A stretch of DNA of 27,657 nt. Origin: Flavobacterium sp. Lineage in GTDB: Bacteria > Bacteroidota > Bacteroidia > Flavobacteriales > Flavobacteriaceae. Below are positions 8,848 through 16,249 of the stretch, one piece after another. A model generated the notes under the pieces. That model was given only the letters and a program-made list of their open reading frames with translations. It was not told where the DNA came from and searched no databases. Position 1 is the first letter of the stretch; each line of letters starts with the position of its first letter. The translations under genes and the position numbers were made by a program. The stretch is taken from assembly GCF_030146175.1 (NCBI RefSeq), contig NZ_JASLCE010000100.1, forward strand, positions 1-27,657. Direction: 5' to 3'.

Positions 8848-10038
8848 ATGAATCGGACTTTAAAACTATATATCGCTTTTCTGGTTTTGATCATTGTTGG
8901 AATTATTGTTATTGATTCCGGCCGACCAAAGCCTATTAACTGGACGCCAAGTTATACGATTCAGGATAAAATACCGTTTGGACTTTATGTATTTAATAAG
9001 GAAATCCCTGGCCTTTTTCCGAACCAAAAAATAACTCGTTTCGGCACTACGGTTTATGAATTTCTGGATCCGAAATACCGTTATTCCGATTCGACCTACG
9101 CCGTTAAAGGAACGATACTGATGATTTCCGACGATAATACGCTCGACGATACATCGGCAGACGAGTTATTGTATTTCGTTGATCATGGTAATACGGCTTT
9201 TTTAAGTATGCAGTCGTTTCCGAAAAAATTAATGGATTCCCTAAAATTTGATTGCATCACAAATATGTCTTTACAGGACAATATGCGACAAAAACTAAGC
9301 GCGAATAACGTTAAGAATCAACACTATAATTTTGGAAAAGGTAGCGGAAATGTGAGTTTTCAGTCGATCGATTCGACTACAACCGATGTTTTGGGCTATC
9401 AGCAAACGGATAGCATTAAGCACGCCAATTTTATCCGGGTTCCTTATGGTACCGGTTATTTTCTGTTGCATACGCAGCCGGCTGCTTTTTCAAATTATGT
9501 ATTGTTAAAAGATAAAAATGCCGAATATTGTAGTGCGATTTTATCGTATATCCCAAAAGGGGAACTGTTTTGGCAGTCGTTTAGTTATAACGATCAGAAT
9601 ATTTCCGGTTCGCCGATGCGCTATATCCTGAGTCAGCCGGCATTAAAATGGGCCTGGTATCTTTTCCTGATCGGCATGCTGGTATTTATGTTTTTTAATG
9701 CCAAACGCCGTCAACGGATCATTCCGATAAAAGAACCAGTACCGAATACGACCGTCGATTTTACCAAAACAATCGGAAATCTATACCTTCAGGAAGGTAG
9801 TCATCATCTGATAATTGAAAAAAAGATCATTTATTTTCTCGAAAAAATACGATCGGAATACCTGATCGATACGTTCCAACTGGACGAAACCTTTGTTAAA
9901 AGGCTACATCAGAAAACCGGAAAAGATCCCGTACTGATCGAAAATGTAGTACGCCTGATCCAAAAACACCGGAATGAGCTTGTGAGTACTCAGGCCGATG
10001 TCATTGAAATTAGTAAAGCAATAGAAAAATTAAAGTAA
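8848..10038 (+). CDS. DUF4350 domain membrane protein
   Basis: A 396-residue protein with an N-terminal anchor helix (residues about 5-24, LYIAFLVLIIVGIIVIDSGR), an extracytoplasmic DUF4350 domain of about 230 residues (starting PFGLYVFNKEIPGLFPNQ and containing GTILMISDDNTL and GNTAFLSMQSFP), a second helix near 268-285 (WAWYLFLIGMLVFMFF) and a cytosolic C-terminal region of about 105 residues with basic KRRQRIIPIKEP just after the helix. DUF4350 resembles a glutamine-amidotransferase-like fold without an obvious catalytic set; I see no clear nucleophile. It begins at the base after the previous stop and ends one base before the MoxR ATG, so all are read from one mRNA. Confidence 0.85.
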   Translation: MNRTLKLYIAFLVLIIVGIIVIDSGRPKPINWTPSYTIQDKIPFGLYVFNKEIPGLFPNQKITRFGTTVYEFLDPKYRYSDSTYAVKGTILMISDDNTLDDTSADELLYFVDHGNTAFLSMQSFPKKLMDSLKFDCITNMSLQDNMRQKLSANNVKNQHYNFGKGSGNVSFQSIDSTTTDVLGYQQTDSIKHANFIRVPYGTGYFLLHTQPAAFSNYVLLKDKNAEYCSAILSYIPKGELFWQSFSYNDQNISGSPMRYILSQPALKWAWYLFLIGMLVFMFFNAKRRQRIIPIKEPVPNTTVDFTKTIGNLYLQEGSHHLIIEKKIIYFLEKIRSEYLIDTFQLDETFVKRLHQKTGKDPVLIENVVRLIQKHRNELVSTQADVIEISKAIEKLK

Positions 10039-10039
10039 T

Positions 10040-11053
10040 ATGGATACTTTTGAAAATACCCCAATCGAAGCACAAACCGAAAATGTAAATTTTGAAACCC
10101 GACTGGATCTTTCGGCACTTTTAGAAAGTGTAACCCGAATCAAACAGGAACTGGCTACCGTAATTGTAGGTCAGGAGAAAATGATTGATCAGCTTTTAGC
10201 GGCGATCCTTTCCAACGGCCACGTATTATTGGAAGGTGTTCCCGGCGTTGCCAAAACCATTACCGCCAAACTTCTTTCAAAGACACTGGCCTTACAGTTT
10301 AACCGGATTCAGTTTACACCCGACCTGATGCCTTCGGATATTCTGGGAACCTCTGTTTTCGACTTATCCAAATCGGCTTTTGAATTTAAAAAAGGGCCTA
10401 TTTTTTCCAATTTCATATTAATCGATGAGATCAACCGCGCCCCAGCCAAAACGCAGGCGGCACTTTTTGAGGTGATGGAAGAACGCCAAATTACCATAGA
10501 CGGTAAAACCTATGTGTTGGACACACCTTTTCTGGTAATCGCGACTCAAAACCCGATCGAACAGGAAGGTACCTATCGTTTACCGGAAGCGCAACTCGAT
10601 CGTTTCCTTTTTAAAATCAATATCAACTATCCGAATCTGGAAGAGGAAATCGCGATTATTCAACGTGAAAATGCCTTGCAAGACCGGAACAAACTGGAAT
10701 CGGTACAGCAAATCATTGCGCAAAGCGATATCCTGAAATACCAAAGTCTGGTCAAACAAATCCGTATTGAACCGAATCTGATCGAATATATTGCTAAAAT
10801 CGTACTGAATTCCCGTGAAAATGCATTCCTCTATCTGGGCGCTTCTCCAAGGGCTTCGATTGCCATTTTAAATGCTTCAAAAGCATTTGCCGCCTTACGC
10901 GGTCGTGATTTTGTAAGTCCGGAAGATATCAAGGAAGCGGCGATACCGGTATTACAACACCGCGTGGTCGTGAGTCCGGAACGCGAAATGGAAGGCATCA
11001 CCAGTGCCGAAATTATCAAACAAATCGTCGATACGGTTGAGATTCCAAGATAG
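10040..11053 (+). CDS. MoxR family AAA+ ATPase
   Basis: A 337-residue cytosolic ATPase with all MoxR hallmarks: GQEKMIDQLLAAIL start of the AAA core, Walker A GVPGVAKT (66-73), the pre-sensor QFTPDLMPSDILGT (91-104), Walker B FILIDE (125-130) followed by NRAPAKTQAALFEVMEE, sensor 1 ATQNPIEQEGTYRLPEAQLD (168-187) and sensor 2 LGASPRASIAI. MoxR proteins act as chaperone-like ATPases that activate or assemble vWA/DUF58 partners. The direct downstream DUF58 gene is the expected partner. The ATG is one base after the DUF4350 stop. It is the only energy-using subunit visible in the operon, so it probably drives the membrane proteins encoded around it. Confidence 0.97.
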   Translation: MDTFENTPIEAQTENVNFETRLDLSALLESVTRIKQELATVIVGQEKMIDQLLAAILSNGHVLLEGVPGVAKTITAKLLSKTLALQFNRIQFTPDLMPSDILGTSVFDLSKSAFEFKKGPIFSNFILIDEINRAPAKTQAALFEVMEERQITIDGKTYVLDTPFLVIATQNPIEQEGTYRLPEAQLDRFLFKININYPNLEEEIAIIQRENALQDRNKLESVQQIIAQSDILKYQSLVKQIRIEPNLIEYIAKIVLNSRENAFLYLGASPRASIAILNASKAFAALRGRDFVSPEDIKEAAIPVLQHRVVVSPEREMEGITSAEIIKQIVDTVEIPR

Positions 11054-11085
11054 GTCGTTACTGTTCATTTTTTATCATTATAGCT

Positions 11086-12417
11086 TTGAATTTCTTTAAA
11101 CGATTATACCTCAACAACTTCTTTTTCTATACGCTCCTCGGGATTATAGCAAGCTTTGTGCTGGCTTATTTTTTCGAAGAACTGTATCGTGTAAGCTGGT
11201 TGTTGTTCTGGTTGTTACTCGCTTTTACAGGCATTGATATTCTGTTGCTCTTCACCGCAAAGCAAGGGATAAAAGCCTCGCGTGTACTTCCGGAAAAATT
11301 GTCCAATGGCGATGAGAATCCCGTTACGATCAAACTGAAAAGTGCGTATTCTTTTGATATCTGGCTAAAGATTATCGATGAAATTCCGTTCCAGTTTCAG
11401 GTACGCAATTTTGATGTCAGACGTAAATTAAACCGACACGAGAAAGATGATTTCCAATATTTCCTCCGTCCAACCGAACGGGGCGAATATTCCTTTGGCA
11501 ATCTGAATGTCTATGTTGCCTCACCATTACGTCTTGTTTCCAGACGATTCACTTTTGATCACAATCAAACCCTTCCCACCTATCCATCGTTTATTCAGTT
11601 GCGTAAATACGATCTGATGGCTTTTTCGAATAACCTGTTCCAATATGGGGTAAAAAAAATAAGACGGATCGGTCATACGATGGAATTTGAACAAATCAAA
11701 GAATATGTGCCGGGCGACGATATTCGTACGCTAAACTGGAAAGCCACAGCCAAAAGAAACCAGCTGATGGTCAACCAGTATCAGGACGAAAAATCGCAGA
11801 ATATCTATATGATCATTGATAAAGGGCGTACGATGAAAATGCCTTTTAACGGATTAAGTTTGTTAGACTATTCGATTAATGCCTCGCTTGCGTTGTCGAA
11901 TGTAATCCTGAAAAAACAGGACAAAGCCGGGATGATGACGTTTTCTAAAAAAATTGAAAACCGCGTAGTGGCCGAACGACGTCAATCGCAAATGCACCTC
12001 ATCATGGAAGCCCTTTATAATATCCGAACGGATTTTTTCGAAAGTGACTTTAGTCGGTTGTATGTGGACATCAAAAAAAATATCAACCAGCGAAGTCTTA
12101 TTCTTTTGTACACCAATTTTGAGACGCTCGACGGACTTTACCGCCAGCTTCCCTATTTAAAAGGCATTGCCAAAAACCATTTACTGGTTGTGATCTTTTT
12201 TAACAACACCGAACTCAACCAACTGATCGATAAAAAAATAACCACCGTACAGGATGTATACGACCAGACTATTGCCGAAAAATTTGCCTTCGAAAAACGC
12301 CTGATTGTAAATGAACTTAAAAAATACGGTATCTATTCCGTATTAACCCAACCCGAACACTTAACACTCGACACTATCAATAAATATTTAGAAATTAAAT
12401 CAAGAGGAATACTTTAA
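11086..12417 (+). CDS. DUF58 domain membrane protein (vWA-like), MoxR partner
   Basis: 443 residues: two membrane helices near 14-30 and 36-55, an extracytoplasmic beta-rich region (about 60-200), then the DUF58 signature YVPGDDIRTLNWKATAKRNQ (208-227) running into a vWA-like fold. The canonical MIDAS DxSxS is here D-K-G-R-T (245-249), so two serine ligands are not present, although a later Asp and Thr could still coordinate metal. The start is TTG at 11086: MNFFKRLYLNNFFFY is the conserved N-terminus of Bacteroidota DUF58 proteins and no ATG is available before the first helix. It follows moxR by 32 bp. The stop is 23 bp before an outer-membrane protein gene. Confidence 0.92.
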   Translation: MNFFKRLYLNNFFFYTLLGIIASFVLAYFFEELYRVSWLLFWLLLAFTGIDILLLFTAKQGIKASRVLPEKLSNGDENPVTIKLKSAYSFDIWLKIIDEIPFQFQVRNFDVRRKLNRHEKDDFQYFLRPTERGEYSFGNLNVYVASPLRLVSRRFTFDHNQTLPTYPSFIQLRKYDLMAFSNNLFQYGVKKIRRIGHTMEFEQIKEYVPGDDIRTLNWKATAKRNQLMVNQYQDEKSQNIYMIIDKGRTMKMPFNGLSLLDYSINASLALSNVILKKQDKAGMMTFSKKIENRVVAERRQSQMHLIMEALYNIRTDFFESDFSRLYVDIKKNINQRSLILLYTNFETLDGLYRQLPYLKGIAKNHLLVVIFFNNTELNQLIDKKITTVQDVYDQTIAEKFAFEKRLIVNELKKYGIYSVLTQPEHLTLDTINKYLEIKSRGIL

Positions 12418-12438
12418 AACAAACATCAAAACAAACAT
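12416..12438 (+). repeat. Two-copy 11-base tandem repeat before the beta-barrel gene
   Basis: AAAACAAACAT occurs at 12416-12426 and again at 12428-12438, separated by a single C (period 12). It fills the whole gap between the DUF58 stop and the ATG at 12441 and contains no G. It probably forms an unstructured A-rich leader that helps initiation where Shine-Dalgarno sequences are not used. Confidence 0.8.
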
Positions 12439-12440
12439 TA

Positions 12441-13655
12441 ATGAAAAAAATTTTACTATTTGCCTTATTACTGATTACTACTCTTACCACGCAGGCACAA
12501 ATCAAATTTGAAGAAGGATATATTATTAAAAACGGTAATGAACGTATAACTTGTTGGATTAAAAATCTTGACTGGCGTAACAATCCTAAAGAAATCGAAT
12601 ACAAACGAGACGAAAACGGTACAGTAGAAACGGCCAATTGGTCCAATATTAAAGCATTTGGTTTTACCAATCAAAAAGTTAAGTTTATCAGCGCCTGGAT
12701 CAAACTGGATCGCTCCTCTGAAAAAATGGCTTCTTTAAGCCGATCTCCGGAACCTATTTTCAATGAAGAAGGACAATTCCTAAGAGTTTTGGTTGAAGGT
12801 GATGCATCACTTTACCTATTTGAAGACGAGAATTCGTATAAATTCTTCTATTCTTATAATGGTTCCGAAATCGAACCGCTTATTTTCAAATCGTATTTGG
12901 ATGAAAATATTCAAATCAGAGCCAATGAAGACTATAAAAATCAGATCCTAACCAACTTAAAGTGCGAATCTATCACTCGTGAGATATTGCGTAAACTTCG
13001 CTACCGTGACAACGACCTGATTGATATTTTTGAAGCCTACAATACATGTAAAAATCCATCCGGAGCCGCTTCTACTTTTAAACAGGAGATTGTTCGAAAA
13101 AGCGCTTTACACCTTAGTGCGAGAATCGGTTTAAACACTACGTCAGCTTCTTTTGACAGTAATTCTAAAAACTTTGGCGAGCCGTATGTTGATTTTGGTA
13201 ACAAAATGACATTCCGAATTGGCGCCGAATTAGAGTATATTTTACCGTTATACGGAAATAAATGGAGTCTGATTCTGGAACCAAGTTTCCAGTCTTACAA
13301 ATCTGAAATCGTTCAGGATGGTTTCACGCATTCACTTGATTATAAATCACTTGACATTCCGGTAGGTGTTCGTTATTATATGCACTTAAACGACAAATCC
13401 GCTTTATTTATCAACGGTATCTTTAGCTATAATATTGATTTGGGATCCAAACTGGTCTACACCGTTTACACGCAACCTACTGAAGTTAATGTAGATCCTG
13501 TTTATAATTTTGGTATCGGTGCCGGTTTCCGTTTCTTAGAGCGTTTCAGTTTTGAATTGCGTTATGCAACGAATCGTAGTCTTGTTAACAATGAAACAAA
13601 ATACGACAGTAAATACAATACCACTTCATTTATCTTAGGATATCGATTATTCTAA
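12441..13655 (+). CDS. Outer-membrane beta-barrel protein, function unknown
   Basis: 404 residues. A clear signal peptide MKKILLFALLLITTLTTQAQ (cleavage after AQA or AQ) is followed by a polar beta-rich domain of about 190 residues (GYIIKNGNERITCWIKNLDW, then WSNIKAFGF) and, from about residue 215, a C-terminal barrel of the porin-like/PorT-like OMP_b-brl type: SARIGLN, MTFRIGAELEYILPLYGNKW, LDIPVGVRYYMHL, FGIGAGFRFL, FELRYATN and a terminal SFILGYRLF ending in Phe, the usual outer-membrane assembly signal. Homologues with this layout are common in flavobacteria without assigned function. It may be read from the MoxR operon because only 23 bp and no terminator precede it, and a strong hairpin follows its stop. 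Confidence 0.85.
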   Translation: MKKILLFALLLITTLTTQAQIKFEEGYIIKNGNERITCWIKNLDWRNNPKEIEYKRDENGTVETANWSNIKAFGFTNQKVKFISAWIKLDRSSEKMASLSRSPEPIFNEEGQFLRVLVEGDASLYLFEDENSYKFFYSYNGSEIEPLIFKSYLDENIQIRANEDYKNQILTNLKCESITREILRKLRYRDNDLIDIFEAYNTCKNPSGAASTFKQEIVRKSALHLSARIGLNTTSASFDSNSKNFGEPYVDFGNKMTFRIGAELEYILPLYGNKWSLILEPSFQSYKSEIVQDGFTHSLDYKSLDIPVGVRYYMHLNDKSALFINGIFSYNIDLGSKLVYTVYTQPTEVNVDPVYNFGIGAGFRFLERFSFELRYATNRSLVNNETKYDSKYNTTSFILGYRLF

Positions 13656-13664
13656 AAAATAAAA

Positions 13665-13705
13665 ATAACAAGGATAGCTGTTATTCCTCCGGCTATCCTT
13701 GTTAT
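13665..13705 (+). terminator. Hairpin terminator after the beta-barrel gene
   Basis: ATAACAAGGATAGC (13665-13678) and GCTATCCTTGTTAT (13692-13705) form a perfect 14-bp stem with a 13-base loop. An A-rich run lies before it and an AT-rich stretch after it. No long T tract directly follows, so Rho-independent strength is moderate. Confidence 0.8.
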
Positions 13706-13765
13706 ATTTATAAATTTAAGTTTATTTTTACCCTAAAAAAATAACGCATTTTTCACCGCATACCA

Positions 13766-14554
13766 ATGAAGCAGATCAGTAGTGTCCAAAATCCTTTTAT
13801 AAAATCGTTGCTCCAGTTACAGGACAAAGCCAAAAACCGGAAACAATCCGGCACTTTCCTTATTGAAGGTCAGCGAGAAATAATGCTGGCACAAAAAGGT
13901 GGCTACCGACTTATTACTGTTTTATTTTCTCCGGAAATAATTTCACTTTCTGCAGTTCATGAACTAACAGAACCGGATACTGAAATTATCGAAATCAGCA
14001 AAGAAGTCTACCAAAAACTGGCCTATCGCGATACCACCGAAGGTGTTCTGGCCATTGCCGAATCGAAATCCTTGTTGCTATCCGATTTAAAACTTCGGAA
14101 AAATCCGCTTATTCTGGTAGCAGAAGCTCCGGAAAAACCGGGAAATATCGGTGCTTTATTACGAACTGCCGATGCCGCCAATCTGGATGCCGTTATTATT
14201 GCCAATCCCAAAAGCGACCTTTACAATCCGAACATCATCCGTTCCAGCGTGGGCTGTCTTTTTACAAGACCCATAGCAACCGGATCGACCGAAGACGTTA
14301 TCGCTTATCTTAAAGCACGGGAAATCGCTATTTACTGCGCAACATTACAAGATTCAACACACTATCATACACAAGACTATACCGGTGCCACCGCGCTTGT
14401 AGTCGGTACCGAGGCTACCGGACTTACCGAAGCATGGCGTACCGCCAGTAAACAGAATATTATCATCCCTATGGAAGGTGAGATCGATTCCATGAATGTT
14501 TCCGTTGCCGCTGCAATTCTAATCTTTGAAGCCAAAAGACAACGTCTCACATAA
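13766..14554 (+). CDS. TrmH/SpoU family RNA 2'-O-ribose methyltransferase
   Basis: A 262-residue SAM-dependent enzyme of the SPOUT class, most like RlmB/TrmH-type rRNA methylases. The N-terminal substrate-binding part (SGTFLIEGQREIMLAQKGG, residues 28-46) is followed by the knotted domain with motif 1 NIGALLRTAD (127-136), motif 2 GTEATGL (214-220) and motif 3 IPMEGEIDSMNVSVA (234-248). In this family the motif 1 arginine (Arg133) is catalytic and the knot binds SAM. The target is probably a 23S rRNA guanosine, but tRNA cannot be excluded from sequence. A weak promoter, TTG at 13699-13701 with TATTTTTA at 13723-13730, would overlap the preceding hairpin. The next gene starts 23 bp after its stop. 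Confidence 0.95.
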   Translation: MKQISSVQNPFIKSLLQLQDKAKNRKQSGTFLIEGQREIMLAQKGGYRLITVLFSPEIISLSAVHELTEPDTEIIEISKEVYQKLAYRDTTEGVLAIAESKSLLLSDLKLRKNPLILVAEAPEKPGNIGALLRTADAANLDAVIIANPKSDLYNPNIIRSSVGCLFTRPIATGSTEDVIAYLKAREIAIYCATLQDSTHYHTQDYTGATALVVGTEATGLTEAWRTASKQNIIIPMEGEIDSMNVSVAAAILIFEAKRQRLT

Positions 14555-14577
14555 CCAAAATTAATTATTGCATGATT

Positions 14578-16122
14578 ATGAAAAAGTTTTTCTTTTTATT
14601 CTTGTCCAGTTTTTCAATTTATGCCCAAATCAGTTCTCCCGAAATAGACGAACTGGTAGAAAAAACCCTGACGACTTTTGACGTTCCGGGAATTGCTGTT
14701 GCCGTTGTTAAAAACGGAAAAGTGATCCATTCCAAAGGTTATGGAGTAAAATCGATCAAAACAAAAGAAAAAGTAGACGAAAATACATTATTCGGAATTG
14801 CATCCAATAGTAAGGCTTTTACCACTGCCGCATTAGCCATACTGGTAGACGAGCACAAACTCGACTGGAACGATAAGGTAAAAAAATACATCCCGGAATT
14901 CCGGATGTATAACGACTATGTTACCAACGAATTTACCATTCTGGATTTACTAACACACCGTAGCGGATTGGGTCTTGGTGCCGGCGATTTAATGATCTGG
15001 CCGGACGGTCATGATTTTACCGCTAAGGATATTGTAAAAAACATTCAATATCTCAAACCGGTTTCCGGATTCCGAACCAAATACGATTACGACAACCTGC
15101 TTTATGTAATTGCCGGCGAGGTGATCGAAAAAGTGAGCGGGCAAAGTTGGGCTGCCTTTATCGAACAACGTATCATGAAACCGTTGGAAATGAAGAATAG
15201 CGTGGGAACCTGGTCGCGCTTAAAAGACACCACCAATACCATCGTTCCTCATGTACCGATAGACGGTAAGCTACAGGTTATCAAACGGTATAAAAGCACC
15301 ATTCTCGATGCTGCCGGAGGAATTTACTCCAGCGTTAACGACATGAGCAAATGGGCTTTAGTGCAGTTACAACAGGGAAAATATGGTCCAAACAAGGAAA
15401 AACAGTTGTTTAGCGAACAGCAACACGACGAAATGTGGACTCCACAAACCATTTTACCAAACAGTACCACGCCTCCTTATTATACATTGTTTACAGCCTA
15501 CGGTCTCGGATGGCAATTAAACGATGTTAAAGGAAAACTACAGGTTTCGCATACCGGCGGACTGGAAGGTATCGTAACACAGGTAACCCTACTTCCGGAA
15601 CTGGAACTGGGTATTATTGTTTTTACCAACCAACAGTCGGGTGCCGCTTTTAATGCCATTACCAATACCATAAAAGACAGCTATCTGGATATCCCGTATA
15701 CCGATTATGTATCCAAATACAGTCATCAAAAAATATCACGGGAAGCCGAAGCCGATAAAGTAACCAACGAAGTATGGGAAACTGTCGCATCGAATTTGAA
15801 GAATCGCAAGCTCAAACACAATTACGACAAACTGACCGGTGTTTTTAAAGACAACTGGCTTGGCGAAGTATCCATTGTAACAAAAGGAAAAAAATTACAT
15901 TTTATTTCCAAACGGTCACCGCAGTTGTCCGGAGAGATATTCTTCTACAAAGACAATATTTACGCCGTAAAATGGTTTAACCGCTATTTTAATGCCGATG
16001 CTTTTATGTACCTGACCTATGATAATGACGGTAACTTACAGAATATTAAAATGGATGCCATTTCACCACTAACGGATTTCAGTTATGATTTTCAGGATCT
16101 GGATTTCAATCGGGTCAAATAA
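14578..16122 (+). CDS. Secreted serine hydrolase, beta-lactamase class C / PBP-like, with C-terminal lipocalin-like domain
   Basis: About 514 residues with a signal peptide (MKKFFFLFLSSFSIYAQ). The beta-lactamase-related domain spans about residues 22-350 and has all three class C boxes: nucleophile S-N-S-K in FGIASNSKAFTT (Ser76, Lys79 from this start), Y-x-N as YDYDNLLY and the HTGG motif that replaces KTG. The remaining about 140 residues form a DUF3471-type beta domain found behind such hydrolases. This group includes D-aminopeptidases, esterases and PBP-like enzymes; true beta-lactam hydrolysis is not implied. I use the second ATG (14578), which has A at -3 and gives the standard MKK signal start; an ATG two codons upstream (14572) is the alternative. 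A strong terminator follows. Confidence 0.9.
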   Translation: MKKFFFLFLSSFSIYAQISSPEIDELVEKTLTTFDVPGIAVAVVKNGKVIHSKGYGVKSIKTKEKVDENTLFGIASNSKAFTTAALAILVDEHKLDWNDKVKKYIPEFRMYNDYVTNEFTILDLLTHRSGLGLGAGDLMIWPDGHDFTAKDIVKNIQYLKPVSGFRTKYDYDNLLYVIAGEVIEKVSGQSWAAFIEQRIMKPLEMKNSVGTWSRLKDTTNTIVPHVPIDGKLQVIKRYKSTILDAAGGIYSSVNDMSKWALVQLQQGKYGPNKEKQLFSEQQHDEMWTPQTILPNSTTPPYYTLFTAYGLGWQLNDVKGKLQVSHTGGLEGIVTQVTLLPELELGIIVFTNQQSGAAFNAITNTIKDSYLDIPYTDYVSKYSHQKISREAEADKVTNEVWETVASNLKNRKLKHNYDKLTGVFKDNWLGEVSIVTKGKKLHFISKRSPQLSGEIFFYKDNIYAVKWFNRYFNADAFMYLTYDNDGNLQNIKMDAISPLTDFSYDFQDLDFNRVK

Positions 16123-16128
16123 ATTCTC

Positions 16129-16153
16129 AAAACGCTCTATAGAGCGTTTTTTT
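16129..16153 (+). terminator. Rho-independent terminator after the serine hydrolase gene
   Basis: The 22-base perfect palindrome AAAACGCTCTATAGAGCGTTTT (16129-16150) begins 6 bases after the stop and is continued by T residues to 16153, giving a seven-base T run in all. Because it is symmetrical with A tract on one side and T tract on the other, it could stop transcription in both directions. Confidence 0.9.
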
Positions 16154-16200
16154 ATGGCTCAAATTTTAACATTATTTAGCAGCTATTCGGGGCACTGTAC

Positions 16201-16231
16201 TTGCAAAAGTTATTTCTTTACACTAAATTTA
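16201..16231 (+). promoter_or_regulatory. Candidate promoter of rel
   Basis: TTG at 16201-16203, a 20-base spacer and TAAATTTA at 16224-16231 match the Bacteroidota consensus except for the final base. Transcription would begin near 16238, leaving a leader of only about a dozen bases before the ATG at 16250. Confidence 0.55.
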
Positions 16232-16249
16232 GGAATTGAATGAATTGTT

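Noticed and set aside
11081..11088. TAGCTTTG as a -7 promoter element before DUF58
   Set aside because: It matches TAnnTTTG, but the TTG start codon lies inside it and the N-terminus read from that TTG is the conserved one. No -33 TTG is present, so it is most likely coincidence within an operon.
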